NCBI GenBank assembly: GCA_028015205.1
Contig: CM051516.1
Location: 33,804,230-33,868,229, forward strand
Source: Mytilisepta virgata
Lineage: Eukaryota > Mollusca > Bivalvia > Mytilida > Mytilidae
DNA length: 64,000 bases
Direction: 5' to 3'
Made by a program: the position numbers and the translations under genes. The notes under the pieces were generated by a model, which did no database searches, was not told the origin of the DNA, and saw nothing but the letters and a program-made list of their open reading frames with translations. Below, piece after piece: positions 27,001 through 37,149 of this stretch (within the stretch, counting starts at the first letter, position 1; the number at the start of each line of letters is the position of its first letter).

Positions 27001-30000
27001 GATCATTTGTGCCAATAAATAATGAATCCAATTGCGCCACTTATATTAATGTTTTAGGAAAAGGAATTGAATTTTTGTAAATATTGAATTATTGACTCCC
27101 CATGCTGCTCTCAAAATTTGTCTTTCTAACTTTTTAACATTTGTTTCATGGGTATGGTCCACAGATCTACTGAGTACCGTGACACATTGCTCATCAGTAT
27201 AGACAGTTGCTGGACATGTTTTTGTAGTACATCTCCATCTTATTTCCCCACTCTTTTTCACAAAGGCTTGTCGGAATTTGTGATCCTCTATTGAAATTAC
27301 AGGTTTTCCTTTATTAGATTCTACCTTCTGTATTGTGACATCCATGGTCAATGATAAACTGAGAAGACTGATTTTATGAAATCTCAGTGAGCACTTTTTG
27401 TTTTTCAAAGATTTACGTAAAATTTATTTTACCATGTGACATTACCTTTAATCTTTTCATTAATAAGTATCCTATACTTTCAACTTCTTTTATTCATTAA
27501 TAATTAATTTTGTTAGGGGGGATCTTTCACAAAAACTATTTACCACTGAATATTTATTCACTGCAATAACATTGATCTTTTGGTGAAGGTAAAAATCAGT
27601 ACAGGTAAGTTCCGAAAACTGGCGCAATTCAAACCATCAACATACAAATATGTGGCGCAATTGATACCTCCAAAAATATGCAATTGGTGCAAAAGGACTC
27701 TTCCCCTTCAAAATAGAGAAATTTCACACCTTATTCAAGTTTAAGTCTGTCCTGAGAACTGGTTTAAATGGTAATATCAATAAATACTTGTTAAATGGTA
27801 CAAATGATAATGAGAATGAGATAACAAATGGTGACTTTTAATTTTGAAAAAAAAGGATATGGTTATATAATGTTGTAAATTTCACTACTACTTATTATTT
27901 ATTACTCTTCTATGTATATCATAAATGTTATTGTTTAATATGCATGCGATAAATGACCTAGGATCCATGCCTATAATAAAACTTCCTTCCTACCCTCCCA
28001 CATCCATTTTAATGGAATAGCTTTTAAAAAGAGTCGACTGTATTTTTTTTTTAGGTATTCCTAAACATGATCAAGAAGGCAGAGTGATCACAGCAGAGTT
28101 TGACAAATTTTTCTTTGTTGGAGCTTGTAAGTAAAGTTAAAGATAGCCAGATGGTTAGAATGTTAAATATGAAATACAGTGTATTTGTGACATTTAAAGT
28201 GCTCCTATAGTCAGGCCATCTAAACTGAAATATCTGGTTCTCTACCTATCTTGCTATTTTTTTAAAATTCAATTGTCTGAGTATTTGTTTTGGGTGAAAA
28301 ACGCCTGATCGTCACTGATGAAAATGACCTCGATTGAACTTTTGGAAATTGTTGACAGGTGTTCATTAATTATAATTAGGCGTCATAAAAACACAGACAC
28401 CTTTGTAATTACAGTATTGACAATAGTAATTGCTGTAAAAAAAACAGTTTGGAAAGATCGTCAACAGTCAAGAGGAAATGACCTGAAATGAGGTCACTAT
28501 TCTGCCGAACTTTGAAATTTTGGCATTGCGACTTTTAAGTACATCTTTTTATTAAAAAATAGAAATTTTAGACGTCCGTTTGACCCTTTTTATGACTGGA
28601 CAATAAAGCGTTTTCCGATCATGTCCGGAAAATAGAAGGCTTTCTGGATCCTTTGTTCAGACAGTTGTTTGTAGGCCATAAATGTCCATTTAGAAAAGGG
28701 GCTTTTCAGGAATGGAAAGAGCTTGGATTTACTTCTGTTCAAACAGTTTTTAAAAGGCTGAGAATTTGACATTTGTAGTTAAAATACTGTGTACTCTAAA
28801 TAATCATGTTCACTGTGTATCTATAAATTCTTGCACTGTTTGTAATGCCATTATATTGAGGCTTTTTAAGGAACCCGAAATTGAGGATACCGAAAATATG
28901 ATCATTTAAATTTATTTATAGATGTACCTAATTCTGGGAAAGGATTAGTGAGACTGAAGTATCGTACCAAAGAATGGGATGTAGAATTTAGAAAGTATCT
29001 GAAAGATCTGGATGCCAAAAAACCAGTTATTTATTGTGGAGATTTAAATGTTGCTCACCAAGAAGTAGGTAAGAAAGAGTCTCCTAAGTACACTTAACAT
29101 TACATCTTTGGAAAAAATTATCTAAGCGCTTGCTTCCTACAGATTTTGCTTCTGTGGATTCATTTATTTTGTGGATACCAATTTTTGTCGGTAGAGAAAA
29201 AAAGGCATTTCGTTGGATACATAAATTCGTGGATTGCTGGCTTAGAAAATATATAAAAAGTTGTTGTAATACTTAAATTCATGGCTTAGCACATCCGATA
29301 TCATGAAAATACTGCGACAAAACGTGCCGATCAGACTTTGATATTGTACAGTAAAGTACTGATTTTTAGCGCTTATTAAAAAGTCTAACAGATTTTTTAA
29401 AAAAGTATTGTCATGAATTAAACAAGATTAACAAAATCCGTAATTATTTACTTCTTAGGTTAATCAGGTGTGAAATATATATTGACAAAATTGCAATCAC
29501 TTGTCACCAAATACCTCGAGGCATATACATACATATTTTTAATCCGATTACGATCAATAATTTCTGCTTTATTATCTTTTGACAAGGTGTTTTTACTGTA
29601 ATTTATGAGAAAGCCTGTATTGTTTAGGCCCAGATTTACAGAGTCAAAATTTTTTGAGCGTTTATATGTTACCAAAGACAAAATTACATGAAAAACTATA
29701 TCTTCTGTGGATATATCTGACTTATCATATGTCAGTATACAAGTACATGCTGTAAAAATGCAATTTTTCGTAGGTACATCAAAACTCTGTGGTTTCAAAC
29801 TTCAGTGCATTTAAGCTAAAGGAAAAATATTATTTTTCGTTGGATATTTAAATTTGTGGTTTACTGGGACCGACGAAATCCACGAAAATTAGTATACAAT
29901 GAATACTAATGAATCCACAGTATTTTGGTCACAGTACATTTTTATGAAATGTTGGAATTCACATAGAAACATTGGTGGGTATGATTTTACACAAAATTTG

Positions 30001-31238
30001 ATTTTTTTATGAAACAGAATTTTGGATTTGTTTGTTAGAAATGAAAATCTTTTTTCTTCAATATGAAAACATGTGCAGATGCCTAGGGGAATAATTTAAA
30101 CCTCGTAAAAAATTGATATTAAAAGGCACAAAGAATACTTGGAGATAGGGAAAGGACAAAATTCAAGAGAAGACTTGTTATTAAAATAGAATTTGCCAAA
30201 AAAATTGTTAATTATTGGTAATTCATTTTTATAACATTTTCCAAGATCTTTTTTTATGTGAAAATATGACAATTCGTCTACATATATCATTGTCATGACT
30301 ATAGTACTAGCAACATTAGATGCCAAATAAATGGTACAAGTTCCTACAAGCCTCCAGTTTATAGTTCTTTGTGAAGTCAAAGTAAATGCACTTTGACTTG
30401 TTCCATTATTTTTTTTATCTTACAGACTTGAAAAATCCAAAAACAAACAGAAATAAAACACCTGGTTTCCATGATGATGAGAGACAGGGATTTACAGATT
30501 TGTTGGCAGCGGGATTTTTTGACTCCTTCAGAGAGCTGTATCCCAATGCAAGGGAATGTTGGTCATTCTGGACTTACATGATGAATGCTAGAGCTAAAAA
30601 CGTAGGATGGTATGTTTTCTGTATCATGACTTTAAGTCTGTACCCTAAATTAACTATCTTTTTTTTGGATAAAGGGTTCCCAAGCAACGGATATCAGGAA
30701 GAAAAAATAAGCAAATTTTATTTTAGGCTTTTTTGGTCAGGAAAAGTCCTTGAAAATATCCATAAATCTCCAAAATATGGATAAAACCAGGGAATTTTGG
30801 TTATACCCATATTAGCCACACCATTTCTGTACTTATCTGCATGCTTTTTGTAACAAGGACGCTGTTGAGTGTTATCTCGTAACAATGTTGTCATTGTCTG
30901 ATTTTCATGCCACAAATTGGTAGAAACTCCTTGAATCTCTGTTCTAAAGTTTTGTGGAAACTGTGGATGCCAAAAGTTCAGGTTTTCTGGGTTGAAATAG
31001 AACTACAAATAGACAACAAATTTCATAATGTGTTAAGAGGAGGATTAAAAAAATCACAAAACCACAGAAATTGATATCCAAGAAATGAACCTATTTAATA
31101 TTTTGTTTTTTCTATTACAGGAGACTTGATTATTTTGTGCTGTCAGAAAGACTGAAGAAAGATTTATGTGATCATGTCATACAACAACAAGTCATGGGCA
31201 GTGACCATTGTCCAATAGTTTTACAAATGGCAATATAA
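9051..31238 (+). CDS. APEX1: AP endonuclease 1 (APEX1 type), complete, 8 exons
   Basis: Coding exons: 9051-9068, 15375-15419, 19679-19954, 22424-22622, 28055-28126, 28922-29068, 30426-30609, 31121-31238. All introns are GT..AG and phases join without a break, giving 352 residues. Residues 22-75 are Lys/Glu-rich with [12 protein letters not shown] basic stretches, as expected of the nuclear-localising N-terminus. The endonuclease/exonuclease/phosphatase domain follows: SWNVNG (N104), IQETK (E132), AYVPN (Y204), CGDLNVAH (D244, N246), RLDYF (D317), GSDHCP (D342, H343). These equal human N68, E96, Y171, D210, N212, D283, D308 and H309. The enzyme cuts the backbone 5' to abasic sites in base excision repair. 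The DNA-contacting YMMNAR segment is kept (M304, human M270); human R177 is Lys here (K210). The redox Cys65 of mammals is Val. The first intron is 6.3 kb and most introns are swollen by repeats. Confidence 0.96.
9139..9235. repeat. Imperfect hairpin, MITE-like or pre-miRNA-like
   Basis: In intron 1 of APEX1, arm AGCTGAAGAATTACC pairs with GGGTAATTCGCAGCT about 75 bp on, and inner stretches rich in ATATATAC and TATATATG also pair. A separate perfect 10-bp stem (ATGACTGTAT / ATACAGTCAT, 9283-9308) lies close by. Small foldback elements are the likeliest reading. Confidence 0.35.
9660..11760 (+). repeat. Composite repeat with four 161-bp tandem units
   Basis: A unit containing AACTTATGAACTGTTCAACC recurs at about 10481, 10642, 10803 and 10964, an exact 161-bp period. 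Short frames of 60-150 codons here are by-products of the array. Flanking pieces (around 9840-9860, 11540-11580 and 11690-11730) share the phrase GGGAGTAACACAGCCTCC with each other. The text pattern (gacaaaatggaggtcaag, gttatggttcttgaaag) resembles other non-coding repeats in this window. Lies in intron 1 of APEX1. Confidence 0.7.
13271..14560 (-). mobile_element. Tc1/mariner-type transposon, one end missing
   Basis: A TA dinucleotide at 13271-13272 is followed by CTGAACCGCAAAAGAAACG, a typical Tc1-like terminal sequence, on the 3' side of the transposase. Reading through about 200 bp beyond the transposase start (14561-14760) I find no reverse-complement partner of that terminus, so the other end looks truncated. 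The segment is much richer in GC than the surrounding intron, which fits a fairly recent arrival. Confidence 0.8.
13511..14560 (-). CDS. Tc1-like DDE transposase
   Basis: An unbroken frame of 349 residues from ATG (14558-14560) to TGA (13511-13513). Residues about 22-62 form a helix-turn-helix ([20 protein letters not shown] and on), followed by a GRP motif (SGRPQV) and a second Arg-rich DNA-binding part. The catalytic core shows [13 protein letters not shown] (first acidic position E171), [22 protein letters not shown] (D267) and [14 protein letters not shown] (E302). The last two are separated by 34 residues, the Tc1 spacing. The first catalytic residue is normally Asp in an FSDES context, so the Glu is unusual and may lower or abolish activity. 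The gene sits antisense in intron 1 of APEX1. Confidence 0.92.
   Translation of the reverse strand: MGIKGRRKLKSVSISVDTEAVPRLTPQQREQAIGRLDAGQSARVIANDFNCAVRTIERLRTRYNATNSTNDRPRSGRPQVTTPRQNRGIVRHHLMNRFTPAAETARNTVGTHGRPISDDTVRRRLAARNMRCRRPARGPILTPRHRQARLQWATQRQNLRNRQWRNIIFSEESRYCISTADGRTRVWRRRGERYEDSCILETDAWGGPSIMVWGGIGLNVKLGPVIFQNLGPGRGNGVTAARYIDQVLTPHVQPHLARHQNKTFQQDNARAHTARATRDFLQQNNINVMDWPALSPDLNPIEHLWDEVQRRLNNEQPSPTTAAELSQAFQRVWARIPMVFINRLINSMY
16165..16963 (+). mobile_element. Repeat family B, copy 1 (degenerate)
   Basis: Begins with a decayed form of the family head (CATAGGGCCATCTGAGTTTATGCC) and ends with GGTGAGTGATACAGGCTCTT and a decayed terminal hairpin (GGCTCTTGACAGCC). The interior has the family phrases (ccaagatggccaccac, aacttagttcaacatagggccc). 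No coding capacity. Lies in intron 2 of APEX1, + orientation. Confidence 0.75.
18196..19474 (+). mobile_element. Repeat family B, copy 2, with ~113-bp internal tandem array
   Basis: Head TTAGATCACCTGGCCC with a short foldback (GGCCCAAAGGGCC), tail AGGTGAGCGATTCAGGCTCT and hairpin GGCTCTTGGGAGCC then TCTTG. Between about 18835 and 19330 a unit carrying AAAAAGTCCCTAGCAACCAT repeats about every 113 bp. Two of these units contain direct repeats of AGGTCA-like half-sites. In intron 2 of APEX1. Confidence 0.8.
20167..21822 (+). mobile_element. Repeat family B, copy 3
   Basis: Head TTTAGCTCACCTAGCCGAAG with a foldback to CCATGTGAGCT, then the CGTCGTCCGTCGTCGTCG stretch. The interior has tandem units of about 150-165 bp carrying GTCCGTGAAACAAAATGG (21000-21620). 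Tail CCAGGTGAGCGAAACAGGCT, a variant terminal hairpin (GGCTCAGCCCACTGAGCC), then TCTTG. In intron 3 of APEX1. Confidence 0.82.
22840..26988 (+). mobile_element. Repeat family A, copy 1 (interrupted)
   Basis: Starts at TATACAACCGCAAAATTTTT, a palindromic head (CCGCAAAATTTTTGCGG), and ends at TGCGGTCGTATCTAGCTGCG then CCCAGCGGAGCATTTTA. Internal features shared with the other copies: about three ~145-bp units with GACCACAAAAGGAAGGTTGG, a second array with GGTCCAAAGGGTCCAAAATT, then G-runs and ATTGCACAAGAAGCAAAAAA. No coding capacity. Interrupted by family B copy 4 at 23594-25234. In intron 4 of APEX1. Confidence 0.85.
23594..25234 (+). mobile_element. Repeat family B, copy 4, with 166-bp satellite-like array
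   Basis: Head TTAGCTCACCTGGC plus a CGTCCGTCGTCTGTCGTCC microsatellite (23625-23708). From about 23850 to 25000 a unit of about 166 bp with GCCGATCCATCATCCAAGAT is repeated about seven times. Tail CAGGTGAGCGACACAGGCTC, hairpin AGGCTCTTGAGAGCCT, then CTAG. The minus-strand frames of 60-70 codons (QSNNTWS type) come from the array and are not genes. Confidence 0.87.
27046..27345 (-). CDS. FLYWCH-type zinc-finger fragment
   Basis: From ATG at 27343-27345 the frame gives about 99 residues to TAA at 27046-27048. The pattern [20 protein letters not shown], then [15 protein letters not shown], then SVDHTHET matches the FLYWCH finger: a G..WRC..C.A core and a C-terminal H.H pair (Cys-Cys-His-His ligands). 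A complete host gene or transposase is not present. It lies in the terminal-inverted-repeat element filling intron 4 of APEX1, antisense to that gene, so it is best read as part of a decayed transposon. A domesticated exon is possible but unsupported. Confidence 0.6.
   Translation of the reverse strand: MDVTIQKVESNKGKPVISIEDHKFRQAFVKKSGEIRWRCTTKTCPATVYTDEQCVTVLSRSVDHTHETNVKKLERQILRAAWGVNNSIFTKIQFLFLKH
29152..29920. mobile_element. MITE with CTGTGGATTCATT inverted ends
   Basis: The left end CTGTGGATTCATTTATTTTG and the reverse complement of the right end (CTGTGGATTCATTAGTATTC) agree over 13 bases and then partly, with GTCGGTAGAG / GTCGGTCCCAG further in. Inner copies of CGTTGGAT-ATTAAATTCGTGG text recur. 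About 770 bp, no gene. In intron 6 of APEX1. Target duplication not resolved. Confidence 0.6.
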
Positions 31239-31439
31239 AACAGAAAATTACAAACAATAACCATTGTCCAGTATTCATTAAATGACCACAAAATTTGTGA
31301 GGAAATATTTTAAATTAAAAAAAAAAACATTTATATGTAGTACAAATGCACTAGATAATCCTTTGTTTTAGGCAACACTAAGTGAAAAACAATTTTAACT
31401 TTTATCTTTTTATGCTAACATTCATTTTTAGAGAATTCA

Positions 31440-31697
31440 TTACAGAACTTCCTGTTATTTTGGTTTTTTTTGCTTTGTTAAAGAATATTTAATTTAGATC
31501 TATGAATCCCAATTTTTATATTTTTATGGAGTATTTAGAAGTTTTTCCAGTATTTTTGGGATGAATACTTTGTTTAGGAATTTTAAATCATATCCCCAGT
31601 TCTTTAGGTGTTTTTACTTTGTTAGAGAAATTATATTTTGGTACTTATGCTTCGTTGGAGAATTTATAATCATGTTTCCCAGATATTGGGGTTTTTA
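31440..31697 (+). repeat. 3' minisatellite of APEX1, left part
   Basis: Downstream of the APEX1 stop, loosely repeated units of about 50-60 bp contain the phrases TACTTTGTTGGAGAATTTA, CCAGGT and TTTGGG. The same array resumes at 33989 after an inserted family A element. It lies in the probable 3' UTR or flank. Confidence 0.65.
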
Positions 31698-33988
31698 TAC
31701 GACCGCAAAATTTTTGCGGTCGTATATTGGTATGACGTTGGCGTCGTCGTCCGAAGACATTTGGTTTTCGCACTATAACTTTAGTATAAGTTAATAGAAA
31801 TCTATGAAATTTAAACACAAGGTTTATGACCACAAAAGGAAGGTTGGGATTGATTTTGGGAGTTTTGGTCCCAACAGTTTAAGAATTAGGGGCCAAAAAA
31901 GGGTCCAATAAGCATTTTTCTTGGTTTTCGCACAATAACTCTAGTATAAGTAAACAGAAATCTATGAAATTTTAACACAAGGTTTATGACCACAAAAGGA
32001 AGGTTGGGATTGTTTTTGGGAGTTTTGGTCCCAACAGATTAGGAATTAGGGGGTAAAAAAGGGCCCAAATAAGCATTTTTCTTGGTTTTTGCACAATAAC
32101 TTTAGTATAAGTAAATAGAAATTTATGAAATTTAAACACAAGGTTTATGACCACAAAAGGAAGGTTGGGATTGATTTTGGGAGTTTGGTCCCAACAGTTT
32201 AGGAATTAGGGGCCAAAAGGGTCCAAAATTAAACTTTGTTTGATTTCATCGAAAATTGAACTATTGGGGTTCTATGATATGCCAAATCTAACTGTGCATT
32301 TAGATTCTTAATTTTTGGTCCCGTTTTCAAATTGGTCTACATTAAGGTCCAAAGGGTCCAAAATTAAACTTAGTTTGATTTTAACAAAAATTGAATTCTT
32401 GGGGTTCTTTGATATGCTGAATCTAAACATATACTTAGTTTTTTTATTATGGGCCCAGTTTTCAAGTTGGTCCAAATCGGGGTCCAAAATTAAACTTTGT
32501 TTGATTTCATCGAAAATTTAACTGTTGGGGTTCTTTGATATGCCAAATCTAACCGTGCATTTAGATTCTTAATTTTTGGTCCCGTTTTCAAATTGGTCTA
32601 CATTAAGGTCCAAAGGGTCCAAAATTAAACTTAGTTTGATTTTAACAAAAATTGAATTCTTGGGGTTCTTTGATATGCTGAATCTAAACATGTACTTAGT
32701 TTTTTTTATTATGGGCCCAGTTTTCAAGTTGGTCCAAATCGGGGTCCAAAATTAAAGCTAAAAAAGGGGTAAATTTTTTTTTTTTGGGGGGGGGGGGGGA
32801 ATTCTCCACAGCATATTGTATTGCACAAGAAGCAAAAAATTGAATATAAATTCAAATCATATGACCAATTCTAAGTTCTTTATTTCAGTTATTCTGTGTC
32901 AGAAACCTATTATGTGTCAAATATTTGAAGAAATTTTCAATTGCACAGTATTGCGCAATAGCAAGAAATTGATCTGTGTGCCCTGTTATCAAAACTTTAT
33001 TATTAACAAATTCCATTGGAAATTTGCCAATGACTCTAGTTTAATGAACTTCTTTGGAAATTTGTCAATATAAAATATGCTGATGAAGCTTTTTTGTTTA
33101 TCTCATCTAAACTGCTTTTAAATTCTGTATATTTAAAATTTGCCATCCATGACTATGATGTCATTTTCTATTTTTATATGTTATGGTGTATTTAAATGGG
33201 CTGTTATGGTTGCAAAGTATAAAGAAATGGGGGGGGGGGGGGTGAAAACAAAATTTAGGGGGGGAGGGGGGTAAATGAGAAATTGGGGAAAGGGTGATTT
33301 TTTTCTCATTTCATATTTCATAAATTAAGAAAATTTCAAATTTTTTTTTAGCAAAAAAAGGGGGGGGGGGAGGTGGTTACAATAAATTTTATTGTTTTTT
33401 GGTTTTTTTTTTTGGGAGGGGGGGGGGTCAATGTGCAACTTCATAGTGTATTGCACAAAAGCTAAAAAAAGGGGTAAATTATTATTTTTTTTTGGGGGGG
33501 GGGCAGGCAATTCTCCACAGCATATTGTATTGCACAAGAAGCAAAAAATTGAATATAAATTGAAATCATATGACCAATTCTAAGTTCTTTGATTTCAGTT
33601 ATTCTGTGTCAGAAACTTATTATGTGTCAAATATTTGAAGAAATTTTAAATTGCACAGTATTGCGCAATAGCAAGAAATCTTCAGTTGCACAGTATTGTG
33701 CAATAGCAAGAAATTCATATGTGTGCCCAATTTTAAATTTTAAATTGGTTATTTCTGATTTATATATAAAAACAAATAATACTGATATGGTTTGAATAGG
33801 TAAATTAAAAATTTTTAAGTTCTTAGACAACATTCATTCTGTGTCAGAAACCTATGCTGTGTCAAATATTTATTCACAATCCAAATTCAGTATTGTATCA
33901 AGCTTGAATGTTGTGTTCATAATTGCCCCAACTATTCAGGGTTCGACATCTGCGGTCGTATCTAGCTGCGCCCAGCGGAGCATTTTAT
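31698..33988 (+). mobile_element. Repeat family A, copy 2 (uninterrupted, ~2.3 kb)
   Basis: Head TATACGACCGCAAAATTTTT with palindrome CGACCGCAAAATTTTTGCGG, about three ~145-bp units (GGTTTATGACCACAAAAGG), then the GGTCCAAAGGGTCCAAAATT array. After these come G-runs near 32786, 33230, 33360, 33420 and 33490. Tail TGCGGTCGTATCTAGCTGCG then CCCAGCGGAGCATTTTA. It splits a minisatellite, which shows it is an insertion. No coding capacity. Confidence 0.87.
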
Positions 33989-34545
33989 TATACTTAGTCA
34001 GATTTAGATCCAAGTCTCCAAGGTGTTTGGGTATTAATTCTTTGGTGGAGAATTTTTATCCATATCTCCCAGGTTTTGAGTATTATACTTTGTTGGAGGA
34101 TTTAGATCCTAGTCTGCTAGGTTTTTGGCTATTAATATTTTGCTGGAAAATTTCATTCCCAATCTTCCAGGTCTGGGTATTTATACTTTGTTGGAGAACT
34201 AAGATCCAAGTTTCCCAGGTATTTGGGTATTTATACTTTGTTGGAGAATTTAGATCCAAGTGTCCCACGTACCGGTATTTGGGTATTTATACATTGTTGA
34301 AGAATTAAGATCAAAGTCTCCCAGGTGTTTGGATATTCTTAGGTCGAGTCTACCAGGTTTTTGACTAACTGTTGAAGAATTCAGACCCAATACTCCCATG
34401 TCATTGGTTATTAAACTTCATTGGAAAATTTGAACCAATGTCTCCCAGGTTTTAAAGCATTTATACTTTGTTGAAGTATTTAGATCCAGTCTCCAAGGTC
34501 TTGCGGTATTTATACTTCTCTGGAGAATTTAAATCAAAATCTCAG
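33989..34545 (+). repeat. 3' minisatellite of APEX1, right part
   Basis: About nine to ten degenerate units of 50-60 bp built on TATTTATACTTTGTTGGAGA, ATTTAGATCCAAG and TCTCCCAGGTGTTTGGG. It continues the array seen at 31440-31697. The 155-codon frame spanning 33841-34308 is formed by the repeat and the family A tail, and is not a gene. Confidence 0.8.
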
Positions 34546-35762
34546 TTATCAGTCAGTACAGTTAAATAGTCTCATATGTTTTATTACAAGGATGTTTTAC
34601 CACATGTATGTCATAAATATTTGTTTTATTGTAAGTTTTTCAAATGTGTAATATTGTAAACAATCTTGCAACTTTTTTACATGTGTATCTTAAGAATTGT
34701 ATGCATTTTAATGTAGAATAAATTTGCTTTGTCTTTGCTTAGAATATTGATCAGCTTTGTCAGTAGGTGAAAATAAAATTCCTTGAAGTATGTTCTACAC
34801 TGTAGTGAAGATGTGTGTAATTCTTTAGTGTTACTAAATTCAGTTTCCTTTTGTAAGAAATTTAATCATGAATAGTGTCATTAAGCTTGTATGTTGAAAA
34901 TGACCGATGAATGAATGAATTGAATTAAGATGTGTTGAATGAAGCATGAAAGAGATCAACTCACACATAATTGTTATTTTCACATCATGTATTCCATTCA
35001 GTTCATATTAAAAATAGTTCTGGTATTATCTTGTTATTTTTGGTATAGTAAAATGAATGTATGAAGAATATTCTGATGTTATCATGAGTCTTGGTAGTTC
35101 AATAAAAATTGAATGATTTTACCTTTTCATTTTTCTACAGTTTAAACATAGAAGAATATTGTATTTGTATGTTTCGTTCCTGTAGAATCCTAATGCAGTG
35201 GGTTCATTTATTTTTCAGTGTTAATTTGAAAATTGTGAGACCAATTTAAATAGTTTTATCATTATTCAAAAGTAGAACGGTAGGATTTTGTCTAGTAAAT
35301 TTAGTTCAGTTCTTCATTTGAAAAAGATCTGTTTTTTCATTAAAAAAAACGTGACTGATACATGTTGTAGTAAGTATTAATAATAACTACCGGGTAGCCT
35401 GTCAACACTTAGGTGCCGATTGCAATTCCAGCTTATGGGGATGTGTATTTGACTCCCAATTTTTATTGACAAGGTTTTTTCTGCTGTAGACCAGTTGTCC
35501 TCTCCTGGTTCTCTGGCTTGCTCCACCAATACAAACTGGCTGTTCACTGTTATAAAGCATTATACTACTTCAGTGTCCACTTTTATAAAACATCATTCTT
35601 CTCCAGTGATAGATAAACTCAGTTGAACCAAACAATGGGTGCCATCTGATGAGCAGAAAGTATCTACATAAGTACCTTTCCAGTGCACATGGGTTCATAT
35701 GAGTTTGTATTGTCCCATAATATTAAGCGGTATTTCTGTGTAATACTTTGTATTTGTTTATC
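34546..35762. other. Non-coding stretch, possible 3' end signals
   Basis: AT-rich with no convincing gene. AATAAA motifs at about 34716 and 35100 could serve as distant poly(A) signals for the upstream APEX1 gene. The piece 35395-35620 resembles SINE-like or simple gene-flank sequence (GACTCCCAATTTTTATTGAC, CTGGCTTGCTCCACCAATAC) but I cannot place it firmly. Confidence 0.4.
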
Positions 35763-35767
35763 TGTCC

Positions 35768-36026
35768 CAGCATCCTCCCAAGTCAGGGTTTTGTATCCAC
35801 ATTTGTTCCTTCAAACCCCTGACATCACACATTCATATTTTGCTGGTCAAACATATCGCCGCCTGGTGTGTGACCTAGAAAATTCTTCCTACAACGCAAA
35901 TGTATTCTTGTTCGACCTTGAGAAGTAACCAAGAAAATTGTTCACTTCCGACCCATAAAATATGAATGTGTGATGTCAGGAGTTTGTAGGAACGAACGTG
36001 CATACAAAACCCTTGGGAGGATGCTG
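35768..36026. repeat. Long foldback (inverted repeat, ~80-bp arms)
   Basis: Left arm 35768-35848 (CAGCATCCTCCCAAG to CACACATTCATATTTTGCTG) matches the reverse complement of 35951-36026 (CAGCATCCTCCCAAGGGTTT to ACACATTCATATTTTATGGG) with few mismatches. The loop is about 100 bp. Probably a foldback MITE. The short frame at 35683-35928 overlaps it and has no other support. Confidence 0.75.
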
Positions 36027-36204
36027 TCCCAGGTTTGTGTACAAAGATTGTAGAGAAAAAAATATGTAGAAATTCAAAGTTAAAAAGGAACTTGTGCAGA
36101 AATGGTAGATTTGTCACAAAAATGTGTACAGGTATATATACACAGAATAATATATTGCATGAGGTTGCCAGTGTATTTAATTATGGAAGCCCATTTAGGA
36201 CCTA

Positions 36205-37118
36205 CCAAAATGTTATAAATTTGAATTCGAAATCACGAATTTAAATCGTTTTCACAAATTGAAGAATTCATTATAATAGATTAAATGGGGATAACAAATT
36301 TTCAGAAATATTTATAAGTCTTTGTAATTTGTAATTACGAATTAAATTCGTTATCACAATTTTTTGGAATTCGTGATAACAGATTAAATTCCTTATTACA
36401 GATTGAATTTGTTATAACAGATTTTTATACTACCGCAAAATTTTTGCGGTCGTATATTGGTGTGACGTTGGCGGCGTCGTCGTCGTCCGAAGACATTTGG
36501 TTTTCGCACTGTAACTTTAGTATAAGTTAATAGAAATCTATTAAATTTAAACACAAGGTTTATGACCACAAAAGGAAGGTTGGGATTGATTTTGGGAGTT
36601 TTGGTCCCAACAGTTTAAGAATAAGAATTAGGTTCCAAAAAAGGGCCCAATAAGCATTTTTCTTGTTTGGTTATTATCTTGGTGTAAGGGAGGTAATCCA
36701 AACACATTTAAAGTAAAATGTTGTGTATGATTTAATTACATCCCTCACACTGCTTGTAAATTATGTATAAACAAATGTAGATTGTCTTGGTTGATTTATA
36801 GCTGTCAGTTTATTTTAAGAAGTTACTATTAATTAATATTAATTTTGTCCATATGTCATTTTCTATTTTAAGACTTTTATGATATATTTAAATGAGTAAT
36901 TATGTTTGCAAACTTCATGAGAAATTTGAATAGGGATTATGACCATATCTTGAGGGAAAGAATTTTTTTTTTGGAAAAAGGGAAAGGGGGGGGTAAATAA
37001 GAAATTGGGGGGGGGAGCAATTTTTTCTCATTTCAGATTTCAGAAATTAAAAAGAAAATGTCTCCAAATTTTTATTTTGCAAAACAAAGGCTGGGGAGGG
37101 GGGGGTACAATGATTTTT

Positions 37119-37149
<31 letters not shown>

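Larger units (their letters stand above)
22780..27700. mobile_element. Terminal-inverted-repeat element (MULE-like?), split by nested insertions
   Basis: The left end reads CGTCCTTTTGCGCCA (22781-22795) and the right end, reverse-complemented, reads GAGTCCTTTTGCACCA (27685-27700), a decayed inverted repeat. Several GCGCCA and TGGCGC motifs lie near both ends (22768-22830, 27034-27045, 27620-27660). The inside carries a FLYWCH zinc-finger frame. FLYWCH/WRKY-GCM1 fingers are known in Mutator-like elements, so MULE relic is the best guess. Family A copy 1 is inserted in it, and family B copy 4 inside that. Confidence 0.5.

Noticed and set aside
33841..34308. 155-codon frame spanning family A tail and minisatellite
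   Set aside because: It crosses an insertion boundary and is built of repeat units; the same N-terminal residues occur at 26841 in another family A copy.
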